A stretch of DNA of 64,000 nucleotides from Agapetus fuscipes (taxonomy: Eukaryota; Arthropoda; Insecta; Trichoptera; Glossosomatidae), in contig OX637332.1 in the NCBI GenBank assembly GCA_951799405.1, forward strand, positions 2,423,001-2,487,000, read 5' to 3'. A program made the position numbers and the translations under genes. Under the pieces are notes generated by a model. That model ran no database searches, was not told the origin of the DNA, and saw only the letters and a list, made by a program, of their open reading frames with translations. Positions 31,013 to 41,654 of this stretch are shown here, in pieces. Every line of letters starts with the position of its first letter. The first letter of the stretch is position 1.

Positions 31013-31970
31013 TGGAAGGAGCATGTAGAAACAACTATTGAAAGACTAAGGAAAATTTACTATGTATTCCGCAAAATTAGAGATATTCTAGAGGTAAAAA
31101 CTTTGAAGTCTACCTATTTTGCGCTTGGACAGTCATTGATGCAGTATGGAATGGTCGGATGGGGCGGCACATTTAAAACAACACTCGAGCCTCTTAGGGT
31201 GGTGCAGAGAATGGTTATCAAAATAATGTTAAAGAAGCCTTTCGACTATTCCACATTGCAATTATATCATGACTTTCCGGTGCTAACAATTGACCAATTG
31301 TATAAGAGAGCGGCTCTCTACCAAGTTCATAAGGATTACTTTATCCACGGATATAATCCGGGGGATATTGTAATCCCGAGTGGTAGATCGCGTAGAGAGT
31401 CGCTTCTAATCAAAGTTCCTAGAAAGAATACAGCAACCGGCCAACATCACTACGATTATTTGGGTGTAAGGTGGTACAATGCACTTTTTTCCAGGTATAA
31501 GCATGATAAGCACGCAGATCCTAGGGCCATTAAGTACATGATCAGCAAATATTTGAAAGAGGTGTAAATAGTTGAGTGTTTATATTTGATTGGTTTTTTG
31601 TATATTATTCTTATCATTATTATTTTTGTTATTTTTTTCATATATCTACATGTGTGTATATATGTATAATTCCTATTTCTGTATTTTCTATTTAAACATG
31701 TTACCTCTTTATGTTATTTTATTTTATTTTTTGTCTTTCTGTTTTTGCTGAGTAAATGACTAAATGGTGTATATATTATTTTTGTTTTTTATGATTTTTA
31801 TCTATTAAGTGATTAATTTTAAGTTAAGATAAGTTGGAATCCTCCCCAAAACACAAGCTATGCTTACTTTGGGGAGTATTTATTGTAATTAGATTTTTAA
31901 AATTTATTTTTATTGTAATACTTTGTACATATTGATAAAAAACAATAAAGACCTTATGAATTATGAATTA
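31013..31970 (+). mobile_element. 5'-truncated LINE 3' end with reverse-transcriptase C-terminus
   Basis: An open frame from about 31,013 to the stop at 31,567 (about 184 codons) encodes the thumb/C-terminal region of a non-LTR reverse transcriptase: WKEHVETTIERLRKIYYVFR, then TYFALGQSLMQYGMVGWGG and a tail rich in basic residues. It is followed by a 390 bp AT-rich 3' UTR and a terminal GAATTAT repeat with an AATAAAG signal at about 31,945. The catalytic YxDD part is absent, so this is a dead 5'-truncated insertion, but the remaining frame is intact. Family assignment within the Jockey/CR1-type LINEs is inference. Confidence 0.8.
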
Positions 31971-32395
31971 TGTACGGTGGAAATGAAGCATTTGAGAAGC
32001 ATGACAGGAAAAACTCTGAGGGATAGAGCTAGGAATGAATGGGTAAACAAAGAATGTAATTTGAAAGAGAATGTGAAAGATAAGGTACAAAAGAATGTGA
32101 TAAAATGGTTTGGGCATGTGGAAAGAATGAATGATGATAGACTGACAAAGTTTATTTACAAAGAAAGCGTGAAAGGAAAAAGAGGGAAGGGACGACCAAG
32201 AAAAGTATGGAGTGATCAGATTAAGGAGACTGTGAAAGAATGGGATATACAAAGTGAGCGTAATAGAAGAAAATGCATGAAAAAGGTGATGGATATGAAT
32301 GAATTGAAAGGGGTATGTCAGGATAGGAAAAAATTGAGGCAACTCTGCAGAGGCTCTGGCCACCCCTGGCGGAATCGCGACAGAGTTACAGTGTT
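31965..32395 (+). pseudogene. LINE-1st family C-terminus, longest open copy
   Basis: Encodes VEMKHLRSMTGKTLRDRARN, VIKWFGHVERMNDDRLTKF, GKRGKGRPRKVWSDQI, KKVMDMNELKGVCQDRKK and ends CRGSGHPWRNRDRVTV. The order matches the C-terminal region of RTE-like insect LINE polyproteins. There is no reverse transcriptase core. It starts exactly at the tail of the preceding LINE. Confidence 0.85.
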
Positions 32396-32529
32396 AAGCA
32401 ACTTCCTAAAGCAGCCAACACTGGTCTCTGTTCTCAACTCCAGAGGTAGACTATTCCAGCAGGATGGACCAGCCGAACTAAAAGCCCTGTCTCCGAAACC
32501 GGTTCAGTTCCGTCGAAGTGGCAGTTGAC

Positions 32530-33160
32530 GCCTGTTTACGGCGTCACTCTGTGCAGAACGAAGAGTGCGTCGTTTAACACCTATCTGGTCGACTCTGCAC
32601 AATTATGTCTGTGTATGTTTATATACTTATAATCGTGTATCTGTGTTTTTACTTACTTGTATAATGTGTGTCTAGATGTACGTACTTGTATGGTTTTACC
32701 TACTCGTTTTTGGTCGAAGCTTCTGCTTGAGACGTTTCTGACATGGTCTAGATAGGTATAGACAAGGTCATGAATAGCCTTTAGAAACCGTGCTTTAGAG
32801 GGCATCAGTAGCCGATTAGTACCCGAGCCGTTAAGTGAGAAGTACAAAAGATTAAACTGTGAACCAAATAAGTCGTCACAATATAATATATTCATGGGTG
32901 GACTATTATGTTGTTTTTCTAAATAACATAGAAATGGCATTCCTGAAGTGTGTGCAGTATATATCGTGGGCCGAACAGAGCCGAACGGTCACGGAAGCAG
33001 CCGAATTGCACCGTGCGATTTCATCGGGCCGTCGATTATCTCTAGTCAGTTCTGGGCAACCTGTGAGCGGGGTCAGACGTCGGCGAACAAGCAACCTCTC
33101 CGGAGGCAAGCATAATAACATGACAGGACCTATAGTGACCCGACATTTGGTAAAGGTAGA
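32530..33160. other. Unassigned, locally GC-richer near 32,970-33,110
   Basis: Opposite-strand ORFs occur at 32,859-33,254 (+) and 32,906-33,121 (-), but no known motif supports either. Confidence 0.4.
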
Positions 33161-33299
33161 TTATTTTTTTAATACAGTGAAGAGCACATTTAAATATTTT
33201 TTTATGTTCCACCGGCATTCGAACCTACTACATACCTTCCATTCACGAGTCTGAAGTGTTGAGCACTAGATTGTTAGAAAAAAATCATATTCAAAATTG

Positions 33300-33626
33300 C
33301 CTTTTTTTTTTTAAGAGATCCTGTGCGGGAGACTCCCTAGATTCTAAAGACTCTAGGGGTCTATGACACTTGTTGTAGTGCCGCAGAGGTGTACGAGCTT
33401 GGTCGTCGCTACAAAGCGCCAATACTCAAGCAAGACCCAGTTGCTGTAAGGGTGGATGGACCTTTGGTGACCGGTCATTGGTAAAGGTTGATGAATTTTT
33501 CAACCCAGCGAAGAGCACATTCGAAATATAAATGATATATTTTTTGTGCGCCGCCGGGATCCGAATCCACAACCTTCCATTTACGAGTCCGAAGTGTTGC
33601 CACTACGGACTACGGACGGGTCCAAC
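33300..33626 (-). repeat. SINE-B, alternative-tail subtype
   Basis: On the minus strand: damaged tRNA-like head at 33,626, shared body, then the tail CTCTGCGGCACTACAACAAG ... GGAGTCTCCCGCACAGGATC ending in poly-A. The same tail occurs at 39.75, 56.5 and 59.95 kb. A further diverged SINE-B-like piece lies at 33,165-33,265. Confidence 0.85.
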
Positions 33627-33629
33627 GGC

Positions 33630-33925
33630 CTTAGATTTTCTTCGCATAATTGTTATTTTCTTGAGGAGTAAATTGAAAGCAAGACGCGTAATTTTAATAT
33701 GAAGTGTGAAGGAAATGAAAACGATAGAGAACATTAGGCGTTACTTGGCGTTATTTATGTCTGGAGACAGATTCTTGTAATTTGCTTTCCTTTTGAGTCG
33801 TAGGGAACCAAAAGCGGCAATCTAAGGTTTTTTAGAAAATTAGATAAATGTATGGAAACACAGGAAATCATTTCCTCATCATTACCATGTATTTATTTTA
33901 TTTTCGAGAAAAAAAAACATTGCCA
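33630..33925. other. Unassigned AT-rich sequence
   Basis: Shares a short block (GATAAATGTATGGAAACA) with 15,445-15,465; otherwise nothing recognised. Confidence 0.35.
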
Positions 33926-33929
33926 CCAA

Positions 33930-34165
33930 AGGTCCATCCAGTCTTACAGCAACTCGGTTTTAAGTGAGAATTGGCGCTTTGTAGCAACGACCAAGCTCGT
34001 ACAAAGTCCGGTACATAGCTCAGCTAGCACTCCATGCCGAAAGCAAGGAATCGATCCCCACCGAGAATGTCTGAAATGATTTCCCGTTTCCGTGTTTATT
34101 TCAAACCCAAAATATATACCGGTAAGGTTTACTGAGCCTTCACAAAAAATGAGATGAATGAAAAC
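33930..34165 (+). repeat. Composite SINE-B/SINE-A, 3'-truncated
   Basis: The SINE-B body (GGTCCATCCAGTCTTACAGC) runs into a SINE-A head (ACATAGCTCAGCTAG...CGAAAGCAAGGAATCGATCC) and part of its body, broken at about 34,165. Confidence 0.75.
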
Positions 34166-34169
34166 TTTG

Positions 34170-34335
34170 AAAAAGTTTCAGGGAAGGTCGGTAAAAGTTA
34201 AAGGGTTAATGCTCATTTGAGGTTTGGATTTAAATCTTTAAGTACACATGCAGCACTTATAAGCGCGCACTTAAACGTGTCTGCTTGTGGGCATGCATCT
34301 TTAAATGCTAACACATCTTTGCAACCTATATAATA
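34170..34335 (+). repeat. R250 repeat, 5'-truncated
   Basis: Starts at TTTCAGGGAAGGTCGG inside the unit and runs to a degraded tail. Confidence 0.8.
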
Positions 34336-34586
34336 GACTATTATTACTTTCATGGTCCTTCGTTAACATTTTATGCCAAATTAGAGGTGACGGCTTTTAT
34401 ATCACCTCGCGTCACACAATAAAAACATAATCGAGACATAAAGCAACTGGGTCAGAAAAAGAACGCGCCGCTGATAGTAGGGACACATCCGCCCCGATAA
34501 TGCGGCGCTCAAGACAATGAAAGTATCGGCAATAAAAAACCTACGCGTTTTACGACAAATTGCCCACCGACATTTATTTTAATATG

Positions 34587-34944
34587 ACATACGAAACAGA
34601 CTGAGGACGTGCCAAAGGGCCATTGAAAGGAGGGTGCTGGGAATCAGCCTCTGAGACAGGGTTCCAAACCAGGAGATCCGTAGACGCAATAATGTCATAC
34701 AGCGAGTGCCTACTGAATAAGGCGCTGAGCAGGTCACGTCGCATGGCAGGTGGCCGAAAAGGATCGTCCAATGGCGGTCCAGGATGTCCAAGCGGGGAGA
34801 CCTCATTTGAGGTGGCTGGATGACTTCAAGAGAACTGCAGGCAGAGGATGGTTGAACACAGCAGCCGATAGTCGGGAATGGAGAGGATTGGAGGAGGCCT
34901 ACGTCCAGGAGTGGACTGAGAAAGGCTGAGGAAGAAGGAAGAAG
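34587..34944 (+). pseudogene. RTE-like LINE C-terminal fragment with (GAA)n tail
   Basis: Encodes, with stops and frameshifts, RLRTCQRAIERRVLGISL, then RWLDDFKRTAGRGWLN, SREWRGLEEAYVQEWTEKG and a stop, followed by GAAGAAGGAAGAAG. This is the canonical end of RTE-type polyproteins. The Gypsy-like element at 34,949 inserted directly behind its tail. Confidence 0.8.
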
Positions 34945-34948
34945 ATAT

Positions 34949-35257
34949 TGATACGGCACACTTTTTTGGTGCAGGCCCTGAATTTCGCCATCCGTCGAAC
35001 TCCTTGACAAAACTTAACCCTACACGCTGATTGGCCGGCGTTCGGCAAGACACCGGCCGAGCCGAATTTACTGTAACAAAATTTATGTGTTTTATTGTAA
35101 TAAAAAGGGAATAATTTGTCACAAGGTTTGTCGGCCTGTTGGCCCGAAGACCGGTTCTGTTTGTAATTTGTACTGAAAAGAGAAAAAGAGAATAAAAAAA
35201 CGAAAGTTAAGAAAAACCCTTCAACCAAGTCTTCCTCATTTTAAAGAGAGGGTATCA
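34949..35257 (+). repeat. 5' LTR
   Basis: Starts TGATACGGCACACTTTTTT, ends AAAGAGAGGGTATCA. Likely AATAAAAAGG polyadenylation-type signal near 35,100. Confidence 0.95.
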
Positions 35258-35259
35258 AT

Positions 35260-35277
35260 TGGCGCCCAACGTGGGGC
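35260..35277 (+). promoter_or_regulatory. Primer-binding site, tRNA-Lys type
   Basis: TGGCGCCCAACGTGGGGC matches the known Lys1,2-type primer-binding sequence (complement of the tRNA-Lys(CUU) 3' end) over 18 of 18 positions, 2 nt after the 5' LTR. Confidence 0.9.
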
Positions 35278-35354
35278 CAAGTCACTTGGAAAGTGACAAC
35301 CCAAGTACCGGAGGACTGACTTGTGGCGCCCAACAAAGAACCAGAAGCAAGACA

Positions 35355-36773
35355 ATGAAGACTGCGCGGCCCGGTGATGACTTGATGGAGCAGGGAGCTT
35401 CAGTCAATGAATACAGGACGCCAGTGGCACGGCTCCCCATGCCATTTTCGGGGAAGCCGGAGGAAGACCCAGGGCTATTTTTGGAGTCAGCCCTGGCGTA
35501 CTTCAAGGAGAATGCAACCCCGGAGAGCGAATGAGTGATGTGGGCAATGGATTGGCTGAGGGGGGAGGCGGCTGCCTGGATGGCGGAGCTCCCAGTGACA
35601 GACTGGCTGGAGGTTGAATGTGCCCTGGAGGGAAGATTCAACAGCAAGTCAAGGAGGGAGAGAGGCCACTTCCTGTACCTCTATGGACGGCAGGAGCTCG
35701 GGGAGGAGGCAATGGGATTCATCCTGAGGAAGAGAGCGCTGGCCAAGCGCTTCTGCAGCACGCACTCTGAGCAGGAGGTCATCCAGCACACCATGGACCT
35801 CCTGTTGCCGCAGTGCCAGGCGAGACTTCAGAGCGCCAGCGCCTCCTGGAGCAAGCTTCTCGCAGCTGCGGCAGGCTGTGAAAGCAGGGGCAGCAGCGAT
35901 GACCACCATCCACTCGTCGGATCTCATCAGCAAGGAGGGCGATGGCCAGCCCAGGAACAGCAACAAGGGGATTGGCATCCAGCAGCCTATCACCATCAGA
36001 CCGAAAGGCAGTCACCAGGCCAGAAAAATCGTCCAATGGCATGGCAGCCACGGCCAGGTAGCGAGCAAGAGACCGCACGGTCATATTGGCACTGTTCAGG
36101 GTCACATCTCGACCGGTCTTGCCCCGACCGTGAGGGGAAGCCTTCGCAACCGGAATCAAGCCAGGATGAAGGTGAACCGGAGCATGCAAGTGTCAGCATG
36201 CTGAGGAACGCGAAAGTTCCTGAGGACACTCTGAGAGCAGTCGAGGAGTTTCAACGTGTGGAAGAGACACTGGCTCCAGAAGTTTCAGAATCCAGCCACG
36301 TCTGCCCTAGCCAGGATGGGAGGCCTGTACAGCCTGAGGCAGACGTGCTGCCAAGAGACATGGAAGATGACCCTTTGGAGAGAGAGCTGTACTTTGAACG
36401 CGAAGCCCACCCGCAAGTGTGCGAAGTGGAAGACTCGACGTTTGACACGAGCAAGAGGGACCTGAAACCAGTCAGCATGGAGGTGCAGAGTGGACGACAA
36501 CTCGTGCTAGAGGACTCCGGCTCGAAGAGGAATCAGAGCCATGGGATGGCCAGGAAACAGCCACCCCGCACCAGCAGAGACGTGCACCTAGATCAGCTTA
36601 GGTTACCGCCCGACAAGCAGGAGGAGGATCCGATCGAGCAGTACACGAGGCCGCCGGATACGACGCCTCGCCTTCAGCGCGCACCACCTCTCCACGAACA
36701 TCGGAAGAGAAGGAAAAGGATGAAGGAACCGTGGCCAGGAGTGAAAAATCTGTGGCAAGGGTTGAGAGCGTAA
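35355..36773 (+). pseudogene. Gag-like polyprotein gene with one in-frame TGA
   Basis: The first ATG is at 35,355. The frame reads LPMPFSGKPEEDPGLFLESA ... KENATPESE then TGA at 35,532-35,534, and resumes in the same frame with MWAMDWLRGEAAAWMAEL, a retrotransposon Gag capsid signature (FxGxPEEDPxxFL...LRGEAAxW). It continues to a stop at 36,773. TGA in place of CGA (Arg) would be a single transition. Around codon 255 a zinc-knuckle-like WHCSGSHLDRSCP is seen, but its first cysteine position is tyrosine and spacing is short. The C-terminal third is acidic then strongly basic (HEHRKRRKRMKEPWPG) and may be residual 3' polyprotein sequence. No protease, RT or integrase. Confidence 0.8.
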
Positions 36774-36810
36774 GGAGGGTTAAGTTTTGTCAACAGAAGA
36801 TGGTGGGAAT

Positions 36811-37119
36811 TGATACGGCACACTTTTTTGGTGCAGGCCCTGAATTTCGCCATCCGTCGAACTCCTTGACAAAACTTAACCCTACACGCTGATTGGCCGG
36901 CGTTCGGCAAGACACCGGCCGAGCCGAATTTACTGTAACAAAATTTATGTGTTTTATTGTAATAAAAAGGGAATAATTTGTCACAAGGTTTGTCGGCCTG
37001 TTGGCCCGAAGACCGGTTCTGTTTGTAATTTGTACTGAAAAGAGAAAAAGAGAATAAAAAAACGAAAGTTAAGAAAAACCCTTCAACCAAGTCTTCCTCA
37101 TTTTAAAGAGAGGGTATCA
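36811..37119 (+). repeat. 3' LTR
   Basis: Identical to the 5' LTR by eye over 309 bp, followed by ATAT (target duplication). Confidence 0.95.
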
Positions 37120-37157
37120 ATATACGATTAATGTTTTTTATGATTTTGTACATTTTT

Positions 37158-37312
37158 CGATGGGCATTATGTCGGTGGACATTTTGTCGCGTGGATATTT
37201 TGCCAGTGGACACTGTGTCGGTGGGCATTATGTCGGTGGACATTTTGTCGCGTGGATATTTGTCAGCGGACACTATGTCGGTGGACATTCTGTCAATGGG
37301 CATTTTGTCGTG
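37158..37312 (+). repeat. Minisatellite, ~15 bp x 10
   Basis: Units of the type GGACATTTTGTCGGT / GGGCATTATGTCGGT / GGATATTTTGCCAGT in a higher-order pattern that repeats after about five units. Confidence 0.85.
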
Positions 37313-37319
37313 GTACTGA

Positions 37320-37790
37320 GCGCCCGTAAACCCAGCGATAATAACCTTTAAATGTCACCGTGTAACATTTACAACTCCTGAAAGACTAACCATACAATAA
37401 TAGCCCTAAAAGAGCATCCAACCTGGACTTTGCAAGGCAATTTTATGCGAACAAAAGCTGTACTGAAATAAACTCAGCAAGGGCAAGTCGTAGAACGGCT
37501 CACATTCACCCCTTTGCAGTCGATATCAGCAGTGAAACTGATTGATAATCCTACCCTCATAGCCGACCTGCATTCTCTCGAGCACAGAAGGAAAGTCGGA
37601 ATGATCAGTGTCTTCTATAGGTACTATAATGGTGTATGTTCTTATGAAATATCCTCATTTATGCCTCTTCCTCTCGTCACACATTCTGACCTCGCAGTCG
37701 ATATCAAAACTATGAGACCTTGGTGTTTATATGACACATTATTTTGAAAACTGCCCGTTTATGAAACGAGATACCAGAGATTAGAGTATA
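37320..37790. other. Unassigned sequence
   Basis: No ORF with a recognisable product and no repeat family seen; a broken non-LTR-like remnant near 37,440-37,740 (LIDNPTLIADLHSLEHRRKV ...) is possible. HRRKVGMISVFYRYYNG resembles the terminal part of some LINE polyproteins. Confidence 0.4.
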
Positions 37791-37792
37791 AG

Positions 37793-38041
37793 TCGCACGT
37801 TTAATAATAAAGAGAAATAACTCGAAAATTGGGAAAATCGAGATTTTGTAATAAAACGCAAGAACAATGCGAGAAGAATGCGTAGAATGCGACAGCCGTT
37901 CAATTTGGACGAATATGACCGAGATAAAACATCGGCCGCCTTTTTCATCCCATACAAGTTGTACTGGGTGTCTGAACTTCAAACGCGTTTTCCCAACATT
38001 CATGTTTTTTGAGTTATTGCTCTTTATTATTAAACGTGCGA
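37793..38041. mobile_element. 249 bp MITE, copy 2
   Basis: Same length and about 90% similar by eye to 6,489-6,737; inverted ends TCGCACGTTTAAT...ATTAAACGTGCGA. Confidence 0.88.
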
Positions 38042-38044
38042 TGT

Positions 38045-38620
38045 GTTCGCACTTTAATTTAAATTTGTCCTATTCAAAACCAATATCAATCGCCACTTTC
38101 TTTCAGATTCTCAAAACAAAGGCAATACAACAAAACACAACGCAGCTAACAGCTCTGCTACAAAAGATATAAACAGCCACATCACCAACAAGTCTGCGAC
38201 ACTATAGCAAATGTCATAGACCTCTAGATTCTCTTAAATTTATGGAGTCTCCTCCCTTACAGCACAGGATATACAAAGACAACTGGATATAAACATGGCT
38301 ATGATTATTGTATAAATTGTTTTGTCGTGTCTAGAATGTGATGCTCTTTTATCCTTAAAACGCTGAGAAAAGTGTGGCTAAATGAGATGGATGAAATTGT
38401 CACCCCTAGAGAAATGGAAACAAAGCTATCAATCGCATCACTCGAAAAAATTCTTCATTATCAGATATAAAGAGGTCAGACTTACGCTATCCTTTTTCAT
38501 TTAAGTAAGTACGTTTTCCTTGTTACCGTAAAAGCAGATTTTTTTTTTGTGAATGCTTACTACGTAAACTTACTGCCAAATATAGTGTCGGTAATAATAT
38601 CAAGAAGACTTTAATTGGGC
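38045..38620. other. Unassigned AT-rich sequence
   Basis: Nothing recognised. Confidence 0.4.
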
Positions 38621-38727
38621 ATGCAGTATGTGCAGAGGACTTCAGGATAATCAGAAATGTCTTGGGTGGTGCCCCCTCCGGTGTTTGACCACTCGGATGT
38701 CCCAGGATGCGACGGGAAAACTATGTC

Positions 38728-39105
38728 GAGGCGGTCGCCAAAGTTTTGAGAGTAAGGGGACCATGGAGGGAAGCAGCACAAGACAGAGCCTCTGCAGTAC
38801 TACCTTCATCTCTACCTATCCTTACATATCTCCTTCAATTCATTCATATCGACGCTGACGCCAAAGTTATGAGAGTGAGGGGACCATGGAGGGAAGCAAC
38901 ACAAGACAGAGCCTCTGCAGTACTGCCTTCATCTCTACCTATCCTTACATACCTCCTTCAATTCATTCATATCAACGTTGACGCCGAAGTTCTGGGAGTG
39001 AGGGGGCCATGGAGGGAAGCAACACAAGACAGAGAGCCTTGGATGATTGTGGTGTATGGAGGCCCTGAGCCTTCAAGCTTTGTGAACCGAAGAAAATATA
39101 GTAAG
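38728..39105 (+). repeat. 123-bp tandem units made from two LINE 3' ends
   Basis: GCC(A/G)AAGTT recurs at 38,737, 38,860 and 38,983 (period 123). Each unit joins a GGACCATGGAGGGAAGCA segment (LINE with the (GTAA)n tail) to GCCTCTGCAGTACTGCC, the reverse-oriented 3' end of the 51 kb LINE family. The last unit runs into a complete LINE terminus ending near 39,105 with AGTAAGTA. Confidence 0.85.
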
Positions 39106-39109
39106 TATT

Positions 39110-39745
39110 AACCAAACATGATATAAAGGTAAAAATTATACGTGAAGCGATTGTAAGAAGTGAAGTACCGTTGATTTGAATTTTTAGGTGATGTCTAATA
39201 CACACAGCTTATCTATCAAGGTAGTCCTACAACTGACTTCATTGTTACGTTATTCGAGTCCGATTTTTTGTTTTGTGCACAACAGGTTTCCCTTATTACA
39301 GTGCATCCTCACACATTTACAAGCTAGGAGGAACTCTTTGACCATATTTTTAAAAGATTCTAAATTAATGTAAAATATATCTATGCCAGCGGAGTTAATT
39401 AGAGTTACACTTTAAATTGTGCCATGACATCGGTACGTGATAGCGGTACATGAAAAATATCATGCTGTCTTCCCCGACCGTTGTCATCTGGCACATAAAG
39501 CTTGAAAAGCCTCTAACAGGGTGAGACTGTTAATTATATCGCATTACGCAAACTTTTCCTTATATACCAGCGCTAAAGAAGAGCCTAGAGCCCATTATAG
39601 CATGTCTACATTCTTTCACACATACATAACAATGTCCTCTACGAGTATATTTTGTTATGTTCCTGGGTTCTTATATTTAAAGAAGGCAGTTGATTTTTAC
39701 TTCTGTCCCATTTATTTCAGATTGAACCAGATACTTTTTACACTG
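39110..39745. other. Unassigned AT-rich sequence
   Basis: The block AGCGCTAAAGAAGAGCCTAGAGCCCATT (39,569-39,596) recurs at about 40,212-40,239, so parts belong to an unnamed repeat. No gene seen. Confidence 0.4.
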
Positions 39746-39749
39746 TCGC

Positions 39750-40072
39750 TCGCTTTTTTAAAGAAATTCTGTGCGGGAGACTCCCTAGATTCTAGAGACT
39801 CTAGGGGTCTATGACACTTGTAGTGCCGCAGAGGTGTACGAGCTTGGTCGTCGCTACAAAGCGCCAATACTCAAGCAAGACCCGGTTGCTGTAAGGCTGG
39901 ATGTACCTTTAGTGACCGGTCTTTGGTAAAGGCTTTATATTTTTTTTCAATCCAGCGAAGAGCATATTTGGAAATATAAATGGTATTTTTTTGTGCTCCG
40001 CCGGGATCCGAATCCACAACCTTCCATTTACGAGTCCGAAGTGTTGCCACTGGACTACGGACCGGTCCAAGC
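39750..40072 (-). repeat. SINE-B, alternative-tail subtype
   Basis: Head near 40,072-40,000 with intact box A (TAGTCCAGTGGC) and GGATTCGGATCC box B region, shared body, and the GGGAGTCTCCCGCACAG tail. Confidence 0.87.
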
Positions 40073-40079
40073 TTACCAA

Positions 40080-40420
40080 TAACTACTAAAACTTCTTGCT
40101 TTACGTTTACGTAAATATTATTTTATATATTATTATTATTATTTTATATATTATATTATTATTTAAATATTATATATCATATTAGAAGAGTTTTAACTCT
40201 CCTAATATGCCAACGCTGAAGAAAAATCTAGAGCCCATTCTAGTGTGTCGAGATTTCTCCACACACACTTACAAGCTTGAGTACCTGCTAGAAGGATCCA
40301 GGCACCGACACACTAGCATAATAATCTTATTATCGGCTATTATGATCATCAAATAATATTTCAACTGCTTATATCTCCTGCTTAATAAATAATTAAGCTG
40401 TCCCAGTTATTCATATGACA
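40080..40420. other. Unassigned, AT microsatellite
   Basis: TTATTATTATTTTATATA-type low complexity at 40,118-40,185; otherwise unknown repeat. Confidence 0.4.
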
Positions 40421-40624
40421 GCCTTTGAAGCAAAACTGTAAAAATAAAAGAAATGTTTTGATTGTTTACTTACAGATTTGAGGAAAGCCGTTTTTCTCAG
40501 TATGTTATCTTCACTTCTTCCTGCAAATAACAAAATAACAATTATAATATTTGTAATTAATGTAAATGATTTTTCAGGTAACACAAGACCGTTCACAAAG
40601 GTTAACTGAGCCTTACAACAAATG

Positions 40625-40745
40625 GTTGCAAATGAACATAAGCGATGCAACTCTTGCCGACCTTCCCTGAAATCATGGGTGACATTGGCAGAGTGAACCA
40701 TTTTTTTCAGTAAGGGTAGTCAGCATTATACCAACTCATAAGTCA
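40625..40745 (-). repeat. R250 repeat fragment
   Basis: Head half, ending CATAAGTCAAGGAA. Confidence 0.8.
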
Positions 40746-40784
40746 AGGAATATAAACAATAAATAACATTTGACACCGACAGTC

Positions 40785-41085
40785 CGGTCAATAGCTTAGT
40801 TGGGAGAGTGCTTGTTGCATTCCATGCCGAGAGCTCGGGTTCGAATCCCACCGAGGCGAGGGTGTCAGAAATGATTTCCCGTTTTGGTGCTTTATTCAAA
40901 CCCAAAATAAAATACCGTCAAGGTTTACTCAGCCCTCACAACAAATGAGTACCAGCCCAATCGGGAGCTGAGAAGCCCCCACTTTAACTGAAGTGGTTGG
41001 CCGGCTCCCTTACCTGTAAAATAAATAGGTTCCACTCGTCATATGAGAAGTAACTCTATATGTGCGGCTTAGCCACGTTTTGTAG
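40785..41085 (+). repeat. SINE-A, near full-length
   Basis: TCAATAGCTTAGTTGGGAGA ... GAGCTCGGGTTCGAATCCC head, body, and a degraded tail (TATGTGCGGCTTAGCCACG). Confidence 0.85.
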
Positions 41086-41089
41086 TCTC

Positions 41090-41640
41090 CCTATATTAAA
41101 AAAAATCTTTACGAAAAAGTCAGCATGTATACCAATCACATAAAATTAAAAAATATGAATGAAAAATCCATGATAATAAGGCATGAGTGTTGATATAATA
41201 CTAATGCCATGTTTATAATAATAGAAAGTGTTTGAAATTTACAACAATAATATTACTTTTAATACTGATTGTTATAAAAACATGGAAGTAAGCCTTTTGC
41301 ACGCATATTCCTATTATTGTTTTTAACGAAACAATGGCTTATGCAACTTTAAACAATATGTAAGAAAGATTTTAAACAAGAGTATTGCCGTAACTAATTT
41401 TATAAGCGACAATTTAAGCAACGCCCGCACTAAAAAATTCAAGAAAATCGTTAGAGCCGTTTTTTGAGAAAAGTTAAAGGTTATGTTTTTTTTTGTATAC
41501 CAGTCATGTTAAATTTTCAAGTTGGTTAATCAAAATCTGTGATTTTCAACTGCCTAAATCATAAAATTGGATTCTCTACGATCAGTTGGTTCGGCTGGGA
41601 CACACGGACGGACGGACGGACAGGTTCGAAAAATTAGGTT
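41090..41640. other. Unassigned; repeat with GGAC units
   Basis: 41,600-41,640 has (GGAC)4 and AGGTTCGAAAAATTAGG, the latter also at 42,489-42,510, marking an unnamed repeat that hosts the palindrome at 41,655. Confidence 0.45.
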
Positions 41641-41654
41641 TTTTGACATGTCCT

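Larger units (their letters stand above)
34949..37119 (+). mobile_element. Complete gag-only LTR retrotransposon (2,171 bp)
   Basis: Two 309 bp LTRs (34,949-35,257 and 36,811-37,119) appear identical base for base by eye. The element is flanked by ATAT on both sides, and LTRs begin TGATACGG and end GGTATCA. A primer-binding site follows the 5' LTR and a purine-rich tract (AGAAGATGGTGGGAA) precedes the 3' LTR. The interior of 1,553 bp carries only a gag-like frame and no reverse transcriptase, so the element must depend on another Gypsy for movement. Interior base composition is clearly more GC-rich than the surroundings. Confidence 0.95.

Noticed and set aside
35282..36500. Minus-strand ORFs of 69-136 codons in the gag-only element
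   Set aside because: GC-rich shadow frames opposite gag.
36811..37119. A coding function for the minus-strand ORFs inside the LTRs (109 and 138 codons)
   Set aside because: Identical ORF in both LTRs is simply a consequence of LTR identity; no known domain.
38707..39111. 134-codon repetitive protein ORF
   Set aside because: Produced by the 123-bp tandem LINE chimera; the encoded peptide mixes sense and antisense LINE sequence.
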